Of a stretch of 64,000 nucleotides of DNA, positions 26,780 through 35,733 are shown one piece after another. Below the pieces are notes generated by a model. It was not told the origin of the DNA and ran no database searches. It saw nothing but the letters and a program-made list of their open reading frames with translations. Source of the DNA: Spirochaetia bacterium (GTDB lineage Bacteria; Spirochaetota; Spirochaetia; Treponematales; Treponemataceae); the NCBI GenBank assembly GCA_900767955.1, contig CAAGBC010000037.1, positions 62,001-126,000 on the forward strand. Reading direction: 5' to 3'. The stretch's first letter is position 1; the number at the start of each line of letters is the position of its first letter. The translations under genes and the position numbers were made by a program.

Positions 26780-28171
26780 ATGGATAATTTTAGAATCGAA
26801 CATGATTCAATGGGCGAAGTAAAAGTTCCTGCTGACAAATATTGGGCAGCACAAACTGAACGAAGTCATGAAAACTTTAAAATTGGTGTTGATATTGAAA
26901 CAATGCCACGTGAAATTACAAAGGCTTTTGGTTATTTAAAAAAAGCAGCGGCAAGAGCTAATAATGCACTTAAGCCTGAAAAAATGACATCAGAAAAACT
27001 TGCAGCAATTGAAAAAGCTTGTGATGAAGTTATTTCTGGTTCATTAAATGATCACTTTCCACTTGTTGTATGGCAAACAGGTTCAGGAACACAGTCTAAT
27101 ATGAATGCAAATGAAGTTATTGCTAATCGTGGTAACGAAATTGCAGGAAATAAAATACTTCATCCAAATGATGATATAAATATGAGTCAGTCAAGTAATG
27201 ATACTTTCCCAACTGCACTCCATATTTCTAGTGTTATGGTTCTTGAAGATAAACTTATTCCTGCAATTGACACACTTGTTGATACTTTTGTTCGTCTTGA
27301 AAAAGAAAATGAAGGAATCGTAAAAAGTGGACGCACTCACCTTCAGGACGCTGTTCCTATTTCTTTTAGCCAAGAAATTAGTGGTTGGCGTACAAGTCTT
27401 GAACGTGATAAAGAGATGATTCTTTCATCTTTACCATATTTGAAACAACTTGCACTTGGTGGAACTGCTGTTGGAACAGGATTGAATGCTCCTGCTGGAT
27501 TTGATGTAAAAGTAGCAGAAGAAGTTTCAAAATTAACTGGAAAAGATTTTGTTACAGCTCCAAATAAATATCATGCATTAACAAGTAAAGATGAAGTTGT
27601 ATTTGCACACGGTGCTGTAAAAGCATTAGCAGCTGATATGATGAAAATTGCAAATGATGTTCGTTGGCTTGCATCTGGTCCTCGTGACGGTTTAGGAGAA
27701 ATCTTTATTCCTGAAAATGAACCAGGTTCTTCAATTATGCCAGGAAAAGTAAATCCTACACAGTGTGAAGCTGTAACAATGGTTGCAGTTCAAGTTATGG
27801 GTAATGATGCTGCTATTGGTTTTGCAGCTAGCCAAGGTAACTTTGAATTGAATGTATTCATGCCTGTTATTGCTTACAACTTTATTCAGTCAGCACGCCT
27901 TTTGGCTGAAGCAATGATTTCATTCAATGATAACTGTGCTGTTGGAATTAAAGCAAATAAAGAAAAAATGCATCATAACTTATATAACTCTTTGATGCTT
28001 GTAACTGTATTAAATCCATATATTGGTTATGAAAATGCTGCAAAAACAGCTAAAAAAGCATATAAAGAAAATATTTCATTAAAAGAAGCTTGTGTTGGAT
28101 TAGGATTCTTAACAGAAGAAAAATTTGATGAAGTATTCAAACCTGAAGAAATGGCAGGGGTAAAAAAATGA
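26780..28171 (+). CDS. fumC: Fumarate hydratase, class II
   Basis: FumC interconverts malate and fumarate without an iron-sulfur cluster. The product (463 residues) has the superfamily signature GSSIMPGKVNPTQCE, the substrate-binding QTGSGTQSNMNANEV, HPNDDINMSQSSNDTFPTALH, and SGRTHLQDAVPISFSQE. Length and motif order are normal. It overlaps the next gene (hdrB-like) by four bases. Together with mdh and the fumarate reductase it makes the reductive oxaloacetate-to-succinate path. Confidence 0.97.
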   Translation: MDNFRIEHDSMGEVKVPADKYWAAQTERSHENFKIGVDIETMPREITKAFGYLKKAAARANNALKPEKMTSEKLAAIEKACDEVISGSLNDHFPLVVWQTGSGTQSNMNANEVIANRGNEIAGNKILHPNDDINMSQSSNDTFPTALHISSVMVLEDKLIPAIDTLVDTFVRLEKENEGIVKSGRTHLQDAVPISFSQEISGWRTSLERDKEMILSSLPYLKQLALGGTAVGTGLNAPAGFDVKVAEEVSKLTGKDFVTAPNKYHALTSKDEVVFAHGAVKALAADMMKIANDVRWLASGPRDGLGEIFIPENEPGSSIMPGKVNPTQCEAVTMVAVQVMGNDAAIGFAASQGNFELNVFMPVIAYNFIQSARLLAEAMISFNDNCAVGIKANKEKMHHNLYNSLMLVTVLNPYIGYENAAKTAKKAYKENISLKEACVGLGFLTEEKFDEVFKPEEMAGVKK

Positions 28172-29007
28172 GTGATAAAAAAATATATTCATACTTCCCT
28201 GGATGTACATTAAAAAATAAAGCTATTGAACTTGATGCTTATGCAAGATTTTCTGCAGAAGCATTAGGTTTTGAACTTAAAGAAATTGAAGAATGGCAAT
28301 GTTGTGGTGGCGTTTATCCAATGTCACAAAAAGAAGTTGCTCCTAAACTTCCTTCTGTTCGTGCTTTGGCAGATGCAAGAGATAATAAACAAGATTTGGT
28401 TACTTTGTGTGCTGCTTGTTATAATGTCTTAAAACAGACAAATGATGCTATTCTTAATGATGGATTTACTGCATTTAAAGCTAATACTTATCTTAAACAA
28501 GATGGAATTGAATATAATGGTGAAACAAAAGTTCTTCACTTTTTGGAAATTCTTCGTGATGTTATTGGTTGGGATAATGTAAAAGCTGCTGTAAAAAATC
28601 CATTAAAAGGTAAAAAAATTGGTGCTTACTACGGATGTCTTTTACTTCGTCCTGCAAATGTTATGAAGTTTGACGATCCTGAAAATCCACAAATTATTGA
28701 AGATTTTATAAAAGCAATTGGTGCAACTCCTGTTATTTTTGCTCAGCGCAATGAATGTTGTGGTGCTTACACAATGTTTGAAGACAATTCAATTCCAGAA
28801 AAACGTGCTAATGCTATTATTAGCAATGCAGAAGATTTTGGGGCTGAAATGTTAGTAACAAGTTGTCCTTTGTGTCGCTACAATCTTATTAAAAATAAAA
28901 AAGATAGCAACCTTGATGTTATTTATTTTACAGAACTTCTTGCAGAAGCTCTTGGTGTTAAGGAAGCTGCTCTTGAATCTATAAAGAAGGAGGCTACAAA
29001 TGCTTAA
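28168..29007 (+). CDS. hdrB: HdrB-like CCG-domain protein (heterodisulfide reductase subunit B family)
   Basis: The product (279 residues) has two cysteine-rich CCG domains: PGCTLKNKAIELDAYAR with EWQCCGGVYPM and CAACYNVL, then GCLLLRPANVMKF with NECCGAYTMF and SCPLCRYNLI. In methanogens HdrB holds the noncubane [4Fe-4S] clusters that split CoM-S-S-CoB; in bacteria homologues act with disulfide carriers or other acceptors. Here it begins an hdrB-hdrC-hdrA-flxD run and lies next to fumarase and fumarate reductase. Its real partner is not known. It overlaps hdrC by eight bases. Confidence 0.9.
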   Translation: MSDKKIYSYFPGCTLKNKAIELDAYARFSAEALGFELKEIEEWQCCGGVYPMSQKEVAPKLPSVRALADARDNKQDLVTLCAACYNVLKQTNDAILNDGFTAFKANTYLKQDGIEYNGETKVLHFLEILRDVIGWDNVKAAVKNPLKGKKIGAYYGCLLLRPANVMKFDDPENPQIIEDFIKAIGATPVIFAQRNECCGAYTMFEDNSIPEKRANAIISNAEDFGAEMLVTSCPLCRYNLIKNKKDSNLDVIYFTELLAEALGVKEAALESIKKEATNA

Positions 29008-29395
29008 TTCAGAAATTGAACAGCTAAAAAGTCAAATTCTTGATGTTAGTGGTGTAAACACAAAAAAATGTATGGTTTGTGGAAAATGTTCTGGAACATG
29101 TCCTAATTATGATTCTATGGAATATCATCCACATCAGTTTGTACAAATGGTAGAAAAAGGTGAAATTGAACCACTTTTGAAATCAAAGTCAATTTATGCT
29201 TGTCTATCATGTTTTGCTTGTTTAGAAAGATGTCCAAGACAAGTTGAACCTGTAAAAATTATTGATGCAGTTCGTCAGCTTGTAGAAGGTCAGCGTGGAC
29301 CTCATCACCTTGATCCAAATCAAGTTCCTGAGCATTTAGATTCAGATATGCCTCAACAAGCAATTATGAGTGCATTTAGAAAATATAAAAAATAA
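29000..29395 (+). CDS. hdrC: HdrC-like ferredoxin protein (heterodisulfide reductase subunit C family)
   Basis: The product (131 residues) has two [4Fe-4S] binding motifs, CMVCGKCSGTCPN at about residues 24-36 and CLSCFACLERCPRQ at about 72-85, with the WE-less helical spacing of HdrC. It would pass electrons from HdrA to HdrB. Overlaps hdrB by eight bases and lies 11 bases before hdrA, so it is translated with them. No membrane segment is present, consistent with the soluble Hdr type. Confidence 0.9.
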   Translation: MLNSEIEQLKSQILDVSGVNTKKCMVCGKCSGTCPNYDSMEYHPHQFVQMVEKGEIEPLLKSKSIYACLSCFACLERCPRQVEPVKIIDAVRQLVEGQRGPHHLDPNQVPEHLDSDMPQQAIMSAFRKYKK

Positions 29396-29406
29396 GGAAG
29401 TGACAG

Positions 29407-31419
29407 ATGGAAAGAATTGGTGTTTTTGTATGTCACTGTGGTACTAACATTGCCGGAACAGTTGATGTAGCTAAAGTTGCAGAAGAACTTGGAAAAGTTG
29501 ATGGTGTTGTTTTTTCAACAGATTATACTTATATGTGTTCTTCTGCTGGTCAGCAAATGATTGAAGAACATATCAAAGAAGATAAACTTACTGGTGTTGT
29601 TCTTTGTTCTTGTTCTCCTCGCATGCATGAAAAAACATTCCGTGCTTGTGCTGAACGTGCTGGATTAAATCCATATAAAGTTGAAGTTGCAAATATTCGT
29701 GAACAATGTTCATGGGTTATGAAAGATGTTGGTGATGCAACAGAAAAAGCTATCGCATTAGGAAAAGCTGCAATTGCTAAAACAATTCTTGATACTCCTC
29801 TTATTCCTGGTGAAACACCTATGACTAAGAGAGCTCTTGTAATTGGTGGTGGTATTGCAGGTATTACTGCAGCTCTTGATATTGCAGATGCAGGGTTCCC
29901 TGTTGATATCGTTGAAAAGAATGTAACAGTTGGTGGAAAGATGGCTATGCTTGATAAAACTTTCCCTACTCTTGACTGTGCATCTTGTATTGTTACTCCA
30001 AAAATGACTGAAGTTAGTCAGAATCCTAACATTAGAATTCTTTCTTATTCAGAAGTAGTTGGTGTAAAAGGTTATATTGGTAATTTTACAATTGATATTA
30101 AGCGTAATCCTCGTTATGTTGACGAAACAAAATGTACAGGATGTGGAGCTTGTATTGAAGCTTGTCCAAATAAAAAAGTTCCAAACGCTTTTAATCTAAA
30201 CTTGAATAACAGAAAAGCAATTGATATTCCTTTTGCTCAGGCTGTTCCAAAGGTTGCAAATATTGATGCAGGTTACTGTCTTCATATGAAAGGTTTGAAG
30301 AACGGAAAAGACAATGTTTGTGGATTCTGTGAAAAAGCTTGTGCTGCAGGTGCTATCAATTTTAATCAAAAAGAAGAAATTCTTACAGAAAAATACGGTG
30401 CAATCATTGTTGCAACAGGATATAATCCAATCGAATTAAATAAATTTGATGAATATGCATATTCTCAAAGTCCTGATGTAGTTTCTTCTCTTGAATTTGA
30501 AAGACTTTGTAACGCTTCTGGACCTACAAATGGTCATCTTCGTCGTCCTTCTGACGGAAAAGAACCAAAAAATATTGTATTTGTACAGTGTGTTGGAAGC
30601 CGTTGTTCTGCAGATTCAACAAAAGGTCATGAATATTGTTCAAAGATTTGTTGTATGTATACAGCAAAACACGCAATTTTGACTCGTGACCACTATCCTG
30701 ATACAAATATTACTGTTTTCTATATTGATGTTCGTACACCTGGTAAAAACTTTGATGAATTCTATCGTCGTGCAGTTGAACAATACGGTGTAAATTACAT
30801 TAAAGGACAAGTAGGAAAAATTACTCCATTAGCAGATGGAACTTTAGATGTTCAAGGTTCTGACTTGATTTTGAACAAACAAGTTCATATTAAGGCTGAT
30901 ATGGTTGTTCTTGCTGCTTCTATTGAAGCTGATAAATCTGCTCGTCCTCTTGCAACAATGCTTACAACATCTATGGATACAAATGACTTCTTCCTTGAAG
31001 CTCATGCAAAACTTAGACCTGTTGAAAGCCCTACTGCTGGTATTTTCTTGGCAGGATGTTGTCAAGGTCCAAAAGATATTCCTGAAACAGTTGCTCAATC
31101 AAGTGGTGCTGCTGCAAAAGCTATTTGTTTATTGATTAAAGATAAACTTCAGAATAACCCTTGTACTGCTCAGCCAGATGAAAATGCTTGTAATGGTTGT
31201 GGTCAGTGTGCAAATGTTTGTCCTTACGGTGCTATTTCTTATATTGATAAAGATTTCCGTGGTCCAAATAGAACTACAATTACTAGACATATTTCTCAAG
31301 TTAATTCTGCAATGTGTCAAGGTTGTGGAGCTTGTACAGTTGCTTGTCCTTCTGGAGCTATGGATCTTAAAGGATTTAGTAATAAACAAATCTTAGCGGA
31401 GGTTGATGCATGTCTGTAG
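29407..31419 (+). CDS. hdrA: HdrA-like flavin/iron-sulfur protein (electron-bifurcating Hdr core)
   Basis: The product (670 residues) has the HdrA order: N-terminal cluster site VCHCGTNIAGTVD with CSPRMHEKTF, a thioredoxin-reductase-like FAD domain (VIGGGIAGITAALDIADAG), an inserted ferredoxin domain with CTGCGACIEACPN, and a C-terminal ferredoxin domain (CNGCGQCANVCPYGAIS and CQGCGACTVACPSGAMD). HdrA carries the FAD that splits electron pairs in Hdr-Mvh and Hdr-Flx complexes. Here it overlaps flxD by ten bases. The complex would be cytoplasmic, as no membrane segments occur in any subunit. Confidence 0.93.
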   Translation: MERIGVFVCHCGTNIAGTVDVAKVAEELGKVDGVVFSTDYTYMCSSAGQQMIEEHIKEDKLTGVVLCSCSPRMHEKTFRACAERAGLNPYKVEVANIREQCSWVMKDVGDATEKAIALGKAAIAKTILDTPLIPGETPMTKRALVIGGGIAGITAALDIADAGFPVDIVEKNVTVGGKMAMLDKTFPTLDCASCIVTPKMTEVSQNPNIRILSYSEVVGVKGYIGNFTIDIKRNPRYVDETKCTGCGACIEACPNKKVPNAFNLNLNNRKAIDIPFAQAVPKVANIDAGYCLHMKGLKNGKDNVCGFCEKACAAGAINFNQKEEILTEKYGAIIVATGYNPIELNKFDEYAYSQSPDVVSSLEFERLCNASGPTNGHLRRPSDGKEPKNIVFVQCVGSRCSADSTKGHEYCSKICCMYTAKHAILTRDHYPDTNITVFYIDVRTPGKNFDEFYRRAVEQYGVNYIKGQVGKITPLADGTLDVQGSDLILNKQVHIKADMVVLAASIEADKSARPLATMLTTSMDTNDFFLEAHAKLRPVESPTAGIFLAGCCQGPKDIPETVAQSSGAAAKAICLLIKDKLQNNPCTAQPDENACNGCGQCANVCPYGAISYIDKDFRGPNRTTITRHISQVNSAMCQGCGACTVACPSGAMDLKGFSNKQILAEVDACL

Positions 31420-31856
31420 AAAATAAATCTGAAAATTGGACACCAAAGATTGTTGCATTCTGTTGTAACTGGTGTTCTTATGCAGGTGCTGATTTGGCTG
31501 GAAATAATCGCCTTGAATACCCTGCTAATGTAAAAATTATTCGTATTCCATGTTCTTGCCGTTTGAACCCATTGTTTATTTTGCGTGCATTCCAGCGTGG
31601 TGCTGACGGTGTAATTTTATGTGGATGTCACCCTGGTGACTGTCACTATTCAACAGGAAACTATTTTGCTCGTCGTCGTATGACTTTATTGTTCAGTCAG
31701 CTTGATTTCTTAGGAATTGAAAAAGGTCGTACTCGTGTAGAATGGTGTTCTGCTGCTGAAGGTGTTAAGTTTGCAGGAATTATGAACGAATTTGTTGAAC
31801 AAATTAAATCACTTGGTGAATGTAAAAAGCTGGAGGATGTAAGATGCAAGATGTAG
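31410..31856 (+). CDS. MvhD/FlxD-like [2Fe-2S] electron-transfer subunit
   Basis: The product (148 residues) matches the MvhD family, which links hydrogenase or flavin-oxidoreductase modules to HdrA: IVAFCCNWCSYAGADLAG at the N-terminus, RIPCSCRLNPLFILRAF, and GVILCGCHPGDCHYSTGNYFA. It lies between hdrA and the other electron-input subunits, so in the Hdr-Flx arrangement it would be FlxD. Overlaps both neighbours by 10-13 bases. Confidence 0.9.
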   Translation: MSVENKSENWTPKIVAFCCNWCSYAGADLAGNNRLEYPANVKIIRIPCSCRLNPLFILRAFQRGADGVILCGCHPGDCHYSTGNYFARRRMTLLFSQLDFLGIEKGRTRVEWCSAAEGVKFAGIMNEFVEQIKSLGECKKLEDVRCKM

Positions 31857-32812
31857 AAAAGCAGTTAATTGAACGCGCTAAGGCATTATTTGCAGAAGGC
31901 AAAGTTCAGCGTGTTGTTGGTTGGAAAAAAGGTCTTTTTGAAGAAGATGTAACACCTGGTGTGTTTAATTCTGTAGAAGAACTTGAAAAAGATTTTGTAT
32001 TTAATAAATATTGTGCTTCAAATCTTTCAAAATATCTTGTTAAAGTTACAAGAGAAATTGAAATTAAAAAAAGTACAACAAGAATGAATAATACAATGGC
32101 TAAACAGCGTGATCCTAATGCTGAAGATGCCCCTATTCCTAGTGAAGTTGTATTAGTTTTCTTAAAACCTAATGATACATATTCATTTACACAGTTATTA
32201 AAAGAAAATCGTATTACAAGAGATGATGTTTACGCTATCGGAGTTCCTTGTCAGGATACTCTTGATGGTGGAGATGCTTGTGATAGCTGTGCTGGTAAAA
32301 AAAGCGTTTCATGTGATGAATATATAGGAATTGATGAAAATACTGTTTTAGGCAATTCTAATCGTCTTGAAGTTCTTGAAAAATTTGAAAAAATGACAGC
32401 AGATGAACGCCATGAATTCTGGAAAAATGAATTTAGTCGTTGTATTCGTTGTAATGCTTGTCGCAATGTTTGTCCTGCTTGTACTTGTGAAAAATGTGTA
32501 TTTGATAACAATAATCTTTATACAACACAGAAAGTTGCAGAAACAAATTTTGAAGAATCTTTGTTCCACATTGTTCGTGCTTGGCATGTAGCTGGTCGTT
32601 GTACTGACTGTGGAGAATGTTCAAGAGTTTGTCCTCAAGAAATTCCATTGTATTTACTTAATAGAAAATACATTAAAGACATTAATGAACTTTACGGTGA
32701 TTACCAAGCTGGTAGTGATATGGAAACAAAACCTCCAATGCTTACATTTACAACTGATGATTGTGAAGCAAGTATTGTTTGGGATCGCTCAAAAGATGGA
32801 GGTAATGAATAA
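31844..32812 (+). CDS. Iron-sulfur protein of Hdr-Flx type (FlxC/FlxB-like)
   Basis: The product (322 residues) has a long N-terminal part without recognised domain, a cysteine cluster CQDTLDGGDACDSCAG, and two C-terminal [4Fe-4S] sites, CIRCNACRNVCPACTCEKC and CTDCGECSRVCPQEIP. Proteins of this kind are found with HdrABC-FlxABCD of sulfate reducers and other anaerobes; I cannot decide between subunits B and C. It shares the operon with an AsrA-like and a FAD/NAD(P)-binding partner, so it is likely one of the iron-sulfur relay proteins from the flavin reductase to HdrA. Confidence 0.75.
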   Translation: MQDVEKQLIERAKALFAEGKVQRVVGWKKGLFEEDVTPGVFNSVEELEKDFVFNKYCASNLSKYLVKVTREIEIKKSTTRMNNTMAKQRDPNAEDAPIPSEVVLVFLKPNDTYSFTQLLKENRITRDDVYAIGVPCQDTLDGGDACDSCAGKKSVSCDEYIGIDENTVLGNSNRLEVLEKFEKMTADERHEFWKNEFSRCIRCNACRNVCPACTCEKCVFDNNNLYTTQKVAETNFEESLFHIVRAWHVAGRCTDCGECSRVCPQEIPLYLLNRKYIKDINELYGDYQAGSDMETKPPMLTFTTDDCEASIVWDRSKDGGNE

Positions 32813-33861
32813 TGCTTAGTATTTCAGCTGAAAAAATTGATTCATTATTTGCTTTAATTGGTGAAAAACAATCATTGTATCTTCCTGTTGATAACGAAAC
32901 TGGTAAAGCAGATTTTAAAAAATGGGAAAACGGAACAAAACTTTCTTCTAATTTGAAAACAGTTCGTTCTGCAAAAGATTTTTTCTTTCCTAAAACAGAA
33001 CATATGGTTTCATATGAAATGAAAGGAAAAGAAATTACTGTTACTGATCCAAGAAAAGATGTAGAAGATTTTGTAATTTTTGGTGTTCGTGCTTGTGATG
33101 CAGTTGGTTTTACTTGTATTGATAATGTTTATTTAAATATGGATCCTGTTGATTCTTATTACAAAAATAGACGCGATCACGGAACTGTAATTACACTTGC
33201 ATGTAATAATCCAGAAAAAACTTGTTTCTGTTCTACTTATGGAATTGATTCATCTCTTTCTGAAAATAAAAATGGTTCTGCTGGTGATGTAAGTTGCTGG
33301 CTTGCTGATGGAAAATATTTCTTTGCAGCAAACACAGACAAAGGAACTAAATTTATTGAAACAGTAAAATCTGTTCTTTCTGATTCTGATGAAAAAGCTG
33401 TTGATGCTTGTAAAAAAGATATTTCAGATAAAATGGAAAAACTTCCTTTTGCACATCTTGATTTATCAAAATTCCAAGGCAAAGATATGCTTAAGATTTT
33501 TAATTCAAAAATCTGGGAAACAGTTTCTGAAGCTTGTGTTGGTTGTGGAACTTGTACATATGTTTGTCCAACTTGTATGTGTTTTGATGTTCGTGACTTT
33601 GATACAGGAAATGGAATTCGCCAAATTCGTTGTTGGGATTCCTGTATGTATAACGATTTTACTCAAATGGCAGCAGAAAATCCTCGTCATACACAAAAAG
33701 AAAGAAGTCGTCAGCGTTTTATGCACAAATTAATGTATTATCCTATGGCTCATGAAGGATTATTTAGTTGTGTAGGATGCGGAAGATGTCTTGAAAGTTG
33801 TCCTGTTAATATGAATGCAGTAAAAGTCATAAAAGCAGTTCAAGAATCTGATGATATTTAA
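32812..33861 (+). CDS. AsrA-like iron-sulfur subunit of Hdr-Flx type
   Basis: The product (349 residues) resembles the anaerobic sulfite reductase subunit A and related hydrogenase subunits: an N-terminal region with VIFGVRACDAVGFTCIDN, and C-terminal CVGCGTCTYVCPTCMCFD and CVGCGRCLESCPVN sites. The stretch RQIRCWDSCMYNDFTQMA between the two cluster sites is typical of this family. Overlaps the previous gene by one base and lies 16 bases before the FAD/NAD(P) reductase gene, the same adjacency as asrA-asrB. No sulfite reductase catalytic subunit is present. Confidence 0.78.
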   Translation: MLSISAEKIDSLFALIGEKQSLYLPVDNETGKADFKKWENGTKLSSNLKTVRSAKDFFFPKTEHMVSYEMKGKEITVTDPRKDVEDFVIFGVRACDAVGFTCIDNVYLNMDPVDSYYKNRRDHGTVITLACNNPEKTCFCSTYGIDSSLSENKNGSAGDVSCWLADGKYFFAANTDKGTKFIETVKSVLSDSDEKAVDACKKDISDKMEKLPFAHLDLSKFQGKDMLKIFNSKIWETVSEACVGCGTCTYVCPTCMCFDVRDFDTGNGIRQIRCWDSCMYNDFTQMAAENPRHTQKERSRQRFMHKLMYYPMAHEGLFSCVGCGRCLESCPVNMNAVKVIKAVQESDDI

Positions 33862-33877
33862 GGAATAGGAGAAAACG

Positions 33878-34708
33878 ATGGAAAACAAAGAAAGCTTTAT
33901 TCCTTATGTAGGAAAAATTATTGATATAAAGCAAGAAACTCCTGATGTAAAAACTTTCAGTGTAGTTGGCCTTGATGGAAAAAAATTGTTTAACCATATT
34001 CCTGGACAATGTGCAATGCTTATTGTTCCTGGTGTTGGCGAATCAATGATTTCTATTACATCTTCACCTACTCTTGAAACACACATGGAATTTTCTATTA
34101 AAAAATGTGGATGCGTTACTTCATGGCTTCATAATGCTGAAGTTGGTCAGCAGATTTGTTTAAGAGGTCCTGTTGGAAACGGATTCCCTGTTGAAGGTGC
34201 ATTAAAAGGAAAAGATATTCTTGTTATTGCTGGTGGAATTGGTTTAGCTCCAGTTCATTCTGTTGTAAATTACATGCTTGATCACCGTGAAAATTATGGA
34301 AAGATTCAAGTAATTTACGGTTCAAGAAGTAAAGCTGACCTTGTACGCTATGAAGAATTAGAAAAAGTTTGGAAAAATCAGCCAAATTGTTCTATTGATT
34401 TGACAATTGACCGTCCTGAAGAAGGCTGGGATGGACATGTTGGTTTTGTTCCTCCTTTTATTACAGAATTAAATCCAGATCCTGGAATGACTGTAATTAT
34501 GTGTGGACCTCCAATTCTTATTCATATGTCTTTGAAAATCTTAAAAGATTTAGGATTTAAAGATACACAGATTTATACAACTATGGAAATGCGTATGAAA
34601 TGTGGTATTGGAAAATGTGGTCGTTGTAATATTGGAGACAAGTTTGTTTGTAAAGATGGGCCTGTTTTCAGTTTTGACCAACTTGGAGAATTACCACCAG
34701 AATACTAG
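33878..34708 (+). CDS. FAD/NAD(P)-binding oxidoreductase (FlxA/AsrB-like)
   Basis: The product (276 residues) has the ferredoxin-reductase layout: an N-terminal FAD barrel (ESMISITSSPTLETHME-type RxYS equivalent), a glycine-rich NAD(P) region (VIAGGIGLAPVHSVVNYML), and a C-terminal cysteine cluster, MKCGIGKCGRCNIGDKFVC, for a [2Fe-2S] centre. This would be the NAD(P)H entry point of the complex. It is the last gene before a repeat element and frdB. NAD versus NADP preference cannot be read reliably. Confidence 0.85.
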   Translation: MENKESFIPYVGKIIDIKQETPDVKTFSVVGLDGKKLFNHIPGQCAMLIVPGVGESMISITSSPTLETHMEFSIKKCGCVTSWLHNAEVGQQICLRGPVGNGFPVEGALKGKDILVIAGGIGLAPVHSVVNYMLDHRENYGKIQVIYGSRSKADLVRYEELEKVWKNQPNCSIDLTIDRPEEGWDGHVGFVPPFITELNPDPGMTVIMCGPPILIHMSLKILKDLGFKDTQIYTTMEMRMKCGIGKCGRCNIGDKFVCKDGPVFSFDQLGELPPEY

Positions 34709-34723
34709 TTCATAGTATGTTTT

Positions 34724-34856
34724 ATGCGGCAGCGATTGGAGTACCGCCGAAGGCGTCCGCCTATAATTTTTGGTAACGAAGTGAGCAAAAGTTGTAGGTG
34801 GATGAGTGGATAGCGAAGTACGAAATGAGTGTTAAGCCGCCCAAAATAAAATTCAA
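34724..34856. repeat. GC-richer dispersed intergenic repeat between the flavin reductase and frdB
   Basis: The sequence begins TGCGGCAGCGATTGGAG and ends AAGCCGCC, so its ends can pair (GCGGC / GCCGC). Words AGCGATTGGAG, GGATGA, GGATAGCGAAG and GAATGAG-like text recur in order at 53658-53764, where the element differs in the middle. It has no open reading frame. It sits inside what otherwise looks like one operon. Confidence 0.6.
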
Positions 34857-34879
34857 ATTAAGAATTTAGGAGAAATTTT

Positions 34880-35569
34880 ATGTCAGAAAAAGAAATGGCA
34901 ACGATATATCTGTTCGGAAAAAAATATGATGTTCCAGCAGAATTAACAATCATGAATGCTATGGAATATGCTGGTTACCAGTTAAAACGCGGATGTGGAT
35001 GTAGAAATGGCTTCTGTGGTGCTTGTGCTACACTTTATAGAATTAAAGGTCAGAACCAATTGCAGACTTGTTTGGCATGTTCTAAAAAAGTTGAAGATGG
35101 AATGTTTATTGCTACACTTCCTTTCTTCCCACTTGTAAAACAAGTTTACGATATGAATACAATTAAACCAGAACAGGCTGTTATGATGCAGCTTTATCCT
35201 GAAATTTATGCTTGTGTTGGTTGTAATGCTTGTACAAGAGCTTGTCCTCAGGATTTGAAAACTATGCAGTATATTGCTCATGCTCAGAGAGGTGAATTTG
35301 ACAAATGTGCAGATTTATCTTTTGACTGTGTAATGTGTGGATGTTGTTCATCTCGTTGTCCTGCTGGAATTAGTCACCCACAGGTTGCTGAATTAGCTCG
35401 CCGTATTAATGGTAAATATCTTCAGCCACAGAGCCAGCATCTTCTTGATCGTGTTTCTGAAATTGATTCTGGTGCATGTGAAGAAGCAATCAAAAAATTT
35501 GTTGAAATGTCAACTGGCGATAAAGAACAAATCAAAAACTTATACAATAACAGAGATATTGAAAAATAA
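34880..35569 (+). CDS. frdB: Fumarate reductase/thiol:fumarate reductase-like iron-sulfur subunit
   Basis: The product (229 residues) has a [2Fe-2S] ferredoxin domain (GCGCRNGFCGACATLY and TCLAC) and two C-terminal cluster sites, CVGCNACTRACPQ and CVMCGCCSSRCPAG, all with four cysteines, which predicts two [4Fe-4S] clusters rather than the 3Fe-4S of membrane SdhB/FrdB. It lacks the C-terminal CCG domain of archaeal TfrB; a separate HdrB is encoded in the same cluster. Ribosome site AGGAG is present. It lies between two repeat elements and precedes frdA. Confidence 0.83.
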   Translation: MSEKEMATIYLFGKKYDVPAELTIMNAMEYAGYQLKRGCGCRNGFCGACATLYRIKGQNQLQTCLACSKKVEDGMFIATLPFFPLVKQVYDMNTIKPEQAVMMQLYPEIYACVGCNACTRACPQDLKTMQYIAHAQRGEFDKCADLSFDCVMCGCCSSRCPAGISHPQVAELARRINGKYLQPQSQHLLDRVSEIDSGACEEAIKKFVEMSTGDKEQIKNLYNNRDIEK

Positions 35570-35570
35570 A

Positions 35571-35722
35571 CCTAAGCCCGATTCTTTGCTACACAGGTTC
35601 TTAGGGCAGAGCCTTAAGTTGCGTTGGGAAAGAAAGAGGGTTTGGGAGAGAGAAAAACCGCTTTGAAGTAAAGGGATTTCTTGCTCCCAAAAACGGGGGT
35701 CTTAGGTGACCTCCCCTAAAAA
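35571..35722. repeat. Palindromic intergenic element between frdB and frdA
   Basis: This non-coding stretch has a large imperfect hairpin, TTTGGGAGAGAGAAAAACC with GGATTTCTTGCTCCCAAA, and a flanking pair GGTTCTTAGG with CTTAGGTGACCTCCCC. It does not resemble coding DNA and is GC-richer than the genes next to it. It could modify the frdB:frdA ratio by pausing or RNA stability. Confidence 0.5.
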
Positions 35723-35733
35723 GGAGAAATATT

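Noticed and set aside
30491..31396. Several open frames on both strands inside hdrA
   Set aside because: They are shadows of the strongly supported hdrA frame, with translations full of L, V and I typical of shifted frames.
33878..34708. Sulfite reductase operon (asrABC)
   Set aside because: AsrA- and AsrB-like proteins are present, but no catalytic siroheme subunit; hdr and frd neighbours fit an Hdr-Flx complex instead.
34724..34856. Small RNA gene between the flavin reductase and frdB
   Set aside because: The sequence recurs elsewhere with a different middle, so a dispersed repeat explains it better; no terminator or promoter accompanies it.
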